Of a DNA stretch of 18,489 nt, positions 14,800 through 18,489 are shown one piece after another (position 1 is the first letter of the stretch; every line of letters begins with the position of its first letter). The stretch lies in NCBI GenBank assembly GCA_021816665.1, contig JAKAXI010000003.1, positions 1 to 18,489 on the forward strand, written 5' to 3'. Source of the stretch: Bacillota bacterium (GTDB lineage Bacteria; Bacillota; Bacilli; Alicyclobacillales; Alicyclobacillaceae). The position numbers and the translations under genes are program-made. The notes beneath the pieces were generated by a model. It saw only the letters and a program-made list of their open reading frames with translations, was not told the DNA's origin and made no database searches.

Positions 14800-14808
14800 T
14801 GCTATGAT
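14800..14808 (+). promoter_or_regulatory. Candidate extended -10 promoter of the PIG-L deacetylase gene
   Basis: TGCTATGAT is a TATGAT -10 with the TGn extension. TTGTCG at 14778-14783 is a possible -35 but with a long 19-base spacer. The leader would be about 45 bases. The rest of the 14620-14858 divergent region also holds TATAGT-like boxes on the minus strand (14700-14710) but no convincing paired -35 for the acyl-CoA synthetase gene. Confidence 0.4.
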
Positions 14809-14858
14809 GAGTCCAGACACTGCTACATACATGCCTGGATGTGACAGGAGGCTTCGCC

Positions 14859-15602
14859 ATGACGATTTACGACCTGATGCCTATACCTCAACTGTTAGAC
14901 GCCAAACGTGTACTCTGTGTGCAGCCTCATCCTGATGATATGGATGTCTCTTGCGGCGGCACACTCGCGCGACTCGCCGACCAAGGTGCAGAGATCACAT
15001 ACGTGACAGTGACGGACGGAGGCGCAGGCAGCCCGGTCCGCACATCTGAAACGGAACTTGCGGCGCTTCGCCGCCAGGAACAAGCGGCCGCGGGAGCAAT
15101 TATCGGCGTGAAGGACTACGAGTGGCTTGACTTTCCAGACCGTGCATTACTTGACCCGGCTCAGGTACAAGACGCTGTCATCCGCGCCATCCGCACGCAC
15201 CGTCCAGACACACTTGTGACTGTTGACCCGTGGCTGCTTTATGAATCACACCCTGCCCATCGGACAGTCGGCCAGTGTGTAGCAGCAGCCGCCATGTTCT
15301 CAGGCATGCCGAACATCAGTCCGGAACAGAGTGACGCTGGTCTCTTGCCACATACGGTGGAACGCGTGGTGTTCACGTTTACAGCGAACGCCAACACACA
15401 GATCGACGTGACAACTACATGGGAGCGCAAGATGCAGGCTATTGCGGCCCACAAGAGTCAGTTTCCAGAGTCGACATGGTCGATGTACCAATACTACTTT
15501 CAATCGCAGGCACAAACCGCCGGAGCCAGGGCTGGCTGTGCGCTTGCAGAGAACCTGCGCGTTCTCTCGCCGCTGCATCTGCACTGCAACACGGACGTAT
15601 GA
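14859..15602 (+). CDS. PIG-L family (LmbE-like) zinc deacetylase
   Basis: The 247-residue protein belongs to the PIG-L/LmbE superfamily of zinc-dependent N-acetylglucosaminyl deacetylases, which includes bacillithiol BshB and mycothiol MshB. The zinc and catalytic motif is PHPDDMD (23-29, with H24, D26, D27), and the second histidine motif is ESHPAH. The end matches the family's usual closing segment with VLSPLHLHC. The ATG at 14859 is preferred over GTG 14841 because CAGGAGG (14845-14851) lies seven bases before it. The substrate could be a bacillithiol intermediate or another N-acetyl sugar; no thiol-synthesis genes are nearby. It overlaps the next gene by four bases (ATGA). Confidence 0.85.
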   Translation: MTIYDLMPIPQLLDAKRVLCVQPHPDDMDVSCGGTLARLADQGAEITYVTVTDGGAGSPVRTSETELAALRRQEQAAAGAIIGVKDYEWLDFPDRALLDPAQVQDAVIRAIRTHRPDTLVTVDPWLLYESHPAHRTVGQCVAAAAMFSGMPNISPEQSDAGLLPHTVERVVFTFTANANTQIDVTTTWERKMQAIAAHKSQFPESTWSMYQYYFQSQAQTAGARAGCALAENLRVLSPLHLHCNTDV

Positions 15603-16075
15603 TGAGACAGCGTAGAAACGGACGACTCAGTTGGGTGCTCCTCATCGTGATCGCCGTCGGCTTTTATCTCGTCGAACACCAGAAGGTCCCGACTGTCACC
15701 CCACCTGCACACTACACGTTGGTGGGGAAGGACGTCCGCATCCCGGTCAACATGGCTCGCGCTGCAAACACTCAGACGGGTTGGGCGCTCGCGCGCACCA
15801 GTCAGGGCTTCTATGTAGCGCTGCTCTATCAGAACGGGCAACTCAGGCACCAGTTCCAAGCCACGACAAAAGCCGCCCCACAGCAACAAGGCGGCTCATC
15901 AGGACAAACGTACGCGGCAACGGGTCAAGTGAACATGGATGGGACACTGTACCGCGTAGCAGAGATTCACGTGAACCCGGATGGAAAGACGGGATACATT
16001 CAACTCAATCCGGAGGGCAGTCGCACTGGTTCGCAAAACGCAGCAGCACCGTCGAGCGGCAACGCAGTTCCGTAG
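15599..16075 (+). CDS. Membrane-anchored protein of unknown function, coupled to PIG-L gene
   Basis: I do not recognise this 158-residue protein. It has a basic N-terminus MMRQRRNGR and one membrane helix (about 10-24) with no signal-peptidase or lipobox site visible, so it is likely a type II anchor with a roughly 130-residue exterior domain. That domain is Gln/Gly/Ser-rich in two places and ends in a low-complexity tail. The ATG at 15599 overlaps the deacetylase stop and has only a weak ribosome site, pointing to translational coupling. Its last 76 bases overlap the end of the convergent hom gene. The coupling suggests the pair acts together, perhaps at the cell surface; this is inference. 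Confidence 0.7.
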   Translation: MMRQRRNGRLSWVLLIVIAVGFYLVEHQKVPTVTPPAHYTLVGKDVRIPVNMARAANTQTGWALARTSQGFYVALLYQNGQLRHQFQATTKAAPQQQGGSSGQTYAATGQVNMDGTLYRVAEIHVNPDGKTGYIQLNPEGSRTGSQNAAAPSSGNAVP

Positions 16076-17400
16076 ACTGGGTAGCTCGTCGCCGGCACAC
16101 GCCAGAGCGCCTGCGCCACCTGCTGTACCACAGTCGGTACAAGTTCCCCCGTGACAACCCACGCCGCTTCTGCGTGGGTTGTCGCGATCGGTTGCACCTG
16201 CTCGACCAACAGTCCTGGCTGAGCAGCCAACCTGTGATAGAGAAGCTCTGCTCCGGCTCTGCCACCGAACAGGTTGTTGCCGCTCGTTGGCAGGGTCACG
16301 ACGACACCGCGCGCAGTGGGCTCCGCGAACTTCACACCCTGCGCGCTGCCAGTACCCGTGGGCCGCGCTGTGCCACACGACGAACCGCTCTCTGCGGCCG
16401 CAGCACGAGTTGTCCCGCCCACCTGCTCGACCGCCTTCAGCACATCCTCGACAATAGCGCTCGCCGTTGGCTCTGCACCCGCACCTGCTCCTGCGAACAA
16501 CAGGTCTCCTGCCAAATCACTCGAAACCACCAACCCGTTGTGGACCCCGTCAATACCGAACAACAAGTCACTTGGCGCAACTAGGGCAGGGCCCACACGT
16601 GCTCGAACCAACCCGTTCTGCACCGTCACTTCGACGACGTGCTTAAGCTTCCACCCGAGCTCCGCGGCGAGAGCCAAATCTTCGCGCTGCACGCTAGATA
16701 TTCCGCTGCGTGCAACTCCGTCCGCCGGGACGCTTAGGCCAAAGGCCGTACGAGTCAAGACCTGCAGTTTGGCGAGGGCGTCCCAGCCCTCGACGTCCGC
16801 AGTCGGATCCGCCTCGGCATACCCTGCCGCCTGCGCCTCTCTAAGCGCCTCTGCGAACGATAGCCCGTCGCGATCCATCTGCGTCAGGATGTAGTTGCTC
16901 GTGCCGTTGACAATTCCGCGCAGCGCTATGATGTGATTGGCGCCGTAATAACTGTCCAGCACATGCAACACCGGAATCGCCGCACCCACTGCCGCGTCAA
17001 ACAAAAGGGAACGGCCGATCGACATCGCAAGCTCCGACAGCACCTCGCCACGCGCGGCGATCAGCTGTTTATTCGCAGTCACCACGTGTTTGCCAGAACG
17101 CAGCGCCAAGGTGATCGCTTCCTCTGCCGGCGACAGGCCTCCCATCGCCTCAACCACGACATCGACATCCGGTGCGGTGACAACATCTCTCCAGTTGCTT
17201 GTGAGGAGCAATGGATCGACGTGCTGAGGACGCGGTCGATCGACGTCGCGCACCGCGATCCGCACGACCTCGAGTTGCACGCCGCGCCTGCGGGCGACTC
17301 TGCGTTCACTTTGTGCTACTGCCCAGACCACACCAGCACCGACCACGCCACAGCCCAAGAGACCAATGCGTATTTTGCGTTCAGCCCCGCGTGTGCTCAC
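16000..17400 (-). CDS. hom: Homoserine dehydrogenase
   Basis: Hom reduces aspartate 4-semialdehyde to homoserine using NAD(P)H. The 466-residue protein has the nucleotide-binding loop GCGVVGAG (16-23), TANK (108-111), NGTSNY (165-170) and GYAEADPTADVEGWDALAK (193-211), which holds the catalytic Lys. The C-terminal part (after about 330) first has a low-complexity Gly/Ser/Thr stretch. It then has about 90 residues with the beta-alpha-beta-beta-alpha-beta order of an ACT domain, but without the usual DxPGVL ligand motif. The start is GTG 17400, within the GTGA overlap with the metX stop, and has AGAGGT about nine bases upstream. The overlap indicates co-translation with metX. The end overlaps the convergent unknown gene by 76 bases. 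Confidence 0.93.
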   Translation of the reverse strand: MSTRGAERKIRIGLLGCGVVGAGVVWAVAQSERRVARRRGVQLEVVRIAVRDVDRPRPQHVDPLLLTSNWRDVVTAPDVDVVVEAMGGLSPAEEAITLALRSGKHVVTANKQLIAARGEVLSELAMSIGRSLLFDAAVGAAIPVLHVLDSYYGANHIIALRGIVNGTSNYILTQMDRDGLSFAEALREAQAAGYAEADPTADVEGWDALAKLQVLTRTAFGLSVPADGVARSGISSVQREDLALAAELGWKLKHVVEVTVQNGLVRARVGPALVAPSDLLFGIDGVHNGLVVSSDLAGDLLFAGAGAGAEPTASAIVEDVLKAVEQVGGTTRAAAAESGSSCGTARPTGTGSAQGVKFAEPTARGVVVTLPTSGNNLFGGRAGAELLYHRLAAQPGLLVEQVQPIATTHAEAAWVVTGELVPTVVQQVAQALWRVPATSYPVYGTALPLDGAAAFCEPVRLPSGLS

Positions 17401-18489
17401 GAGCGGTGACCTCTCAGCCGATCCGCGATTAAACCCGCTAACCGGGATTGTTCGAGCAAGAAGGCGTCGTGCCCGTACGCCGACGAGAGTTCCAGGTACT
17501 CGCAGTCGACACCACTGTGACGTGCTACTTCGGCTGTGTGTTTCAGCGCCTGTGCACCGTACAGGTAATCGCTGTCGATCGCGACGACCGTCAACCGAGA
17601 CTCCATGTGCCGCAGAGCTTGAGCGACGCCACCGCGGCCCCGTCCGATGTCGTGACTGTCCATCGCCCGCGACAAGTACAGGTAGCTGTTGGGGTCAAAC
17701 CGCCGTAACAGCTTCTCACCCTGATACTGCAGATAGGACTCGACCGCGAACTGCGGCTCTGTAAAGGCTGCGAGCGGTGAGAGCGTCTCACGTTCGCGGC
17801 CCACCTCGAACCACAGCGGATCCGGTTGTTCCCCCGGGGCGACCGCTGCACTCACCCTTCCATCCCGTCCAAAGCGAGCTAGGTACAGTTCGTCGGTGCG
17901 GTACGTCAGCATCCCAATGGCGCGCGCTACATTCAGTCCTGCCGCAGGAACCTGACCTGTCCCATAGTAGTTGCCCTGCTGCCAGTCTGGGTCATCGACA
18001 ATCGCCTGACGCATAGCCTGGTTGTACCCGATCGCAAGCGGAGGAAACGCAGCGTGCGCTGCGACAACCACGGCGTGCTCGACGAGCCCGGGCGCCACAA
18101 GCGGCCACTCCCACGCCTGCATGCCGCCGAGTGAGCCCCCGATAACGAGTTGCACGCGCCGGACGCCGAGTTGCTCCGTTAACCGAACTTGCGCACGCAC
18201 GATGTCGCGCACGGTCACAAGCGGGAAGCGCAGCGCATACGGGTGCCCGTCAGCGGCTAACGACGACGGACCTGTCGATCCCGCACAGCCACCGAGCACA
18301 TTGCTCGCAAGAACGAACGAAGTGTTTGTGTCGAGCAACTTGCCTGGGCCGATGAGCCCACTCCACCAGCCGTCCGGGTTGCCCGGGCCTGCGTGCGCAT
18401 CCCCGGTCAGGGCGTGGCAAATGACGACCACGTTGTCGCGGGCGGGGGACAAGGTCCCCCAAGCTTCGTACGCTACCTCGACGTACGGA
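17397..18489 (-). CDS. metX: Homoserine O-acetyltransferase (5' end beyond window)
   Basis: MetX acetylates homoserine with acetyl-CoA, committing it to methionine. The frame is open to the right edge (363 codons present), and the residues before 18452 (VEVAYEAWGTLSPARD) match the family, so the true start is outside the window by perhaps 10-25 codons. The alpha/beta-hydrolase features are present: the oxyanion-region HALTGDAH and WWSGLIGPG, the nucleophile Ser in GGSLGGMQAWEW, the Asp in AIDSDYLYG and the His in YGHDAFLLE. It overlaps hom by four bases. Acetyl rather than succinyl specificity is by family; the enzyme is not of the MetA fold. Confidence 0.93.
   Translation of the reverse strand, partial: PYVEVAYEAWGTLSPARDNVVVICHALTGDAHAGPGNPDGWWSGLIGPGKLLDTNTSFVLASNVLGGCAGSTGPSSLAADGHPYALRFPLVTVRDIVRAQVRLTEQLGVRRVQLVIGGSLGGMQAWEWPLVAPGLVEHAVVVAAHAAFPPLAIGYNQAMRQAIVDDPDWQQGNYYGTGQVPAAGLNVARAIGMLTYRTDELYLARFGRDGRVSAAVAPGEQPDPLWFEVGRERETLSPLAAFTEPQFAVESYLQYQGEKLLRRFDPNSYLYLSRAMDSHDIGRGRGGVAQALRHMESRLTVVAIDSDYLYGAQALKHTAEVARHSGVDCEYLELSSAYGHDAFLLEQSRLAGLIADRLRGHRS

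Overview
The window looks like chromosomal DNA of a spore-former-type Firmicute of moderately high GC, most like Alicyclobacillaceae. This rests on strong AAGGAGG-type ribosome binding sites, frequent GTG and TTG starts, a YtpB/DUF2600 terpene synthase, a DUF378 (YuzA-like) protein, a dynamin-like pair and a short NifU-domain protein. The genus is an inference; no rRNA or other marker gene is present. I see no tRNA, insertion sequence, phage gene or CRISPR array. No gene-free stretch exceeds 300 bases; the longest is about 240 bases, between the acyl-CoA synthetase and PIG-L genes.

Layout, left to right. 1-1822 (minus): two overlapping dynamin-like GTPase genes, the second cut by the left edge. 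1988-4021 (plus): a basic protein of unknown function, a YtpB-type terpene synthase and a four-helix membrane protein. 4018-4383 (minus): a stand-alone dihydroneopterin aldolase (folB). 4506-4955 (plus): an OsmC-family protein. 4960-7215 (minus): a NifU-domain Fe-S scaffold, an RluA-type pseudouridine synthase and a YihY/BrkB membrane protein. 7345-8171 (plus): a coiled-coil protein coupled to a DUF378 membrane protein. 8184-14619 (minus): acyl-CoA synthetase, UvrD/PcrA helicase, a membrane-anchored unknown, a GNAT acetyltransferase with unusual tails, and 3-methyladenine DNA glycosylase I. 14859-16075 (plus): a PIG-L deacetylase coupled to a membrane-anchored unknown. 16000-18489 (minus): metX-hom, a methionine-branch operon cut by the right edge.

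Functional links are mostly local. MetX and Hom perform consecutive steps from aspartate semialdehyde to O-acetylhomoserine. The dynamin pair probably acts together on membranes. The terpene synthase lies among small uncharacterised genes. The rest is housekeeping (repair, RNA modification, folate, Fe-S, fatty acid activation).

The features most worth a second look are: the split dynamin pair; a perfect 16-base operator-like palindrome placed inside a promoter at 10331-10359; the GNAT protein with a histone-H1-like head and a Pro/Gly/Gln-rich tail; tail-to-tail overlap or near-abutment at all four convergent junctions; and strong hairpins that lack a U-tract. I did not find a clearly new multi-gene system such as a defence island.
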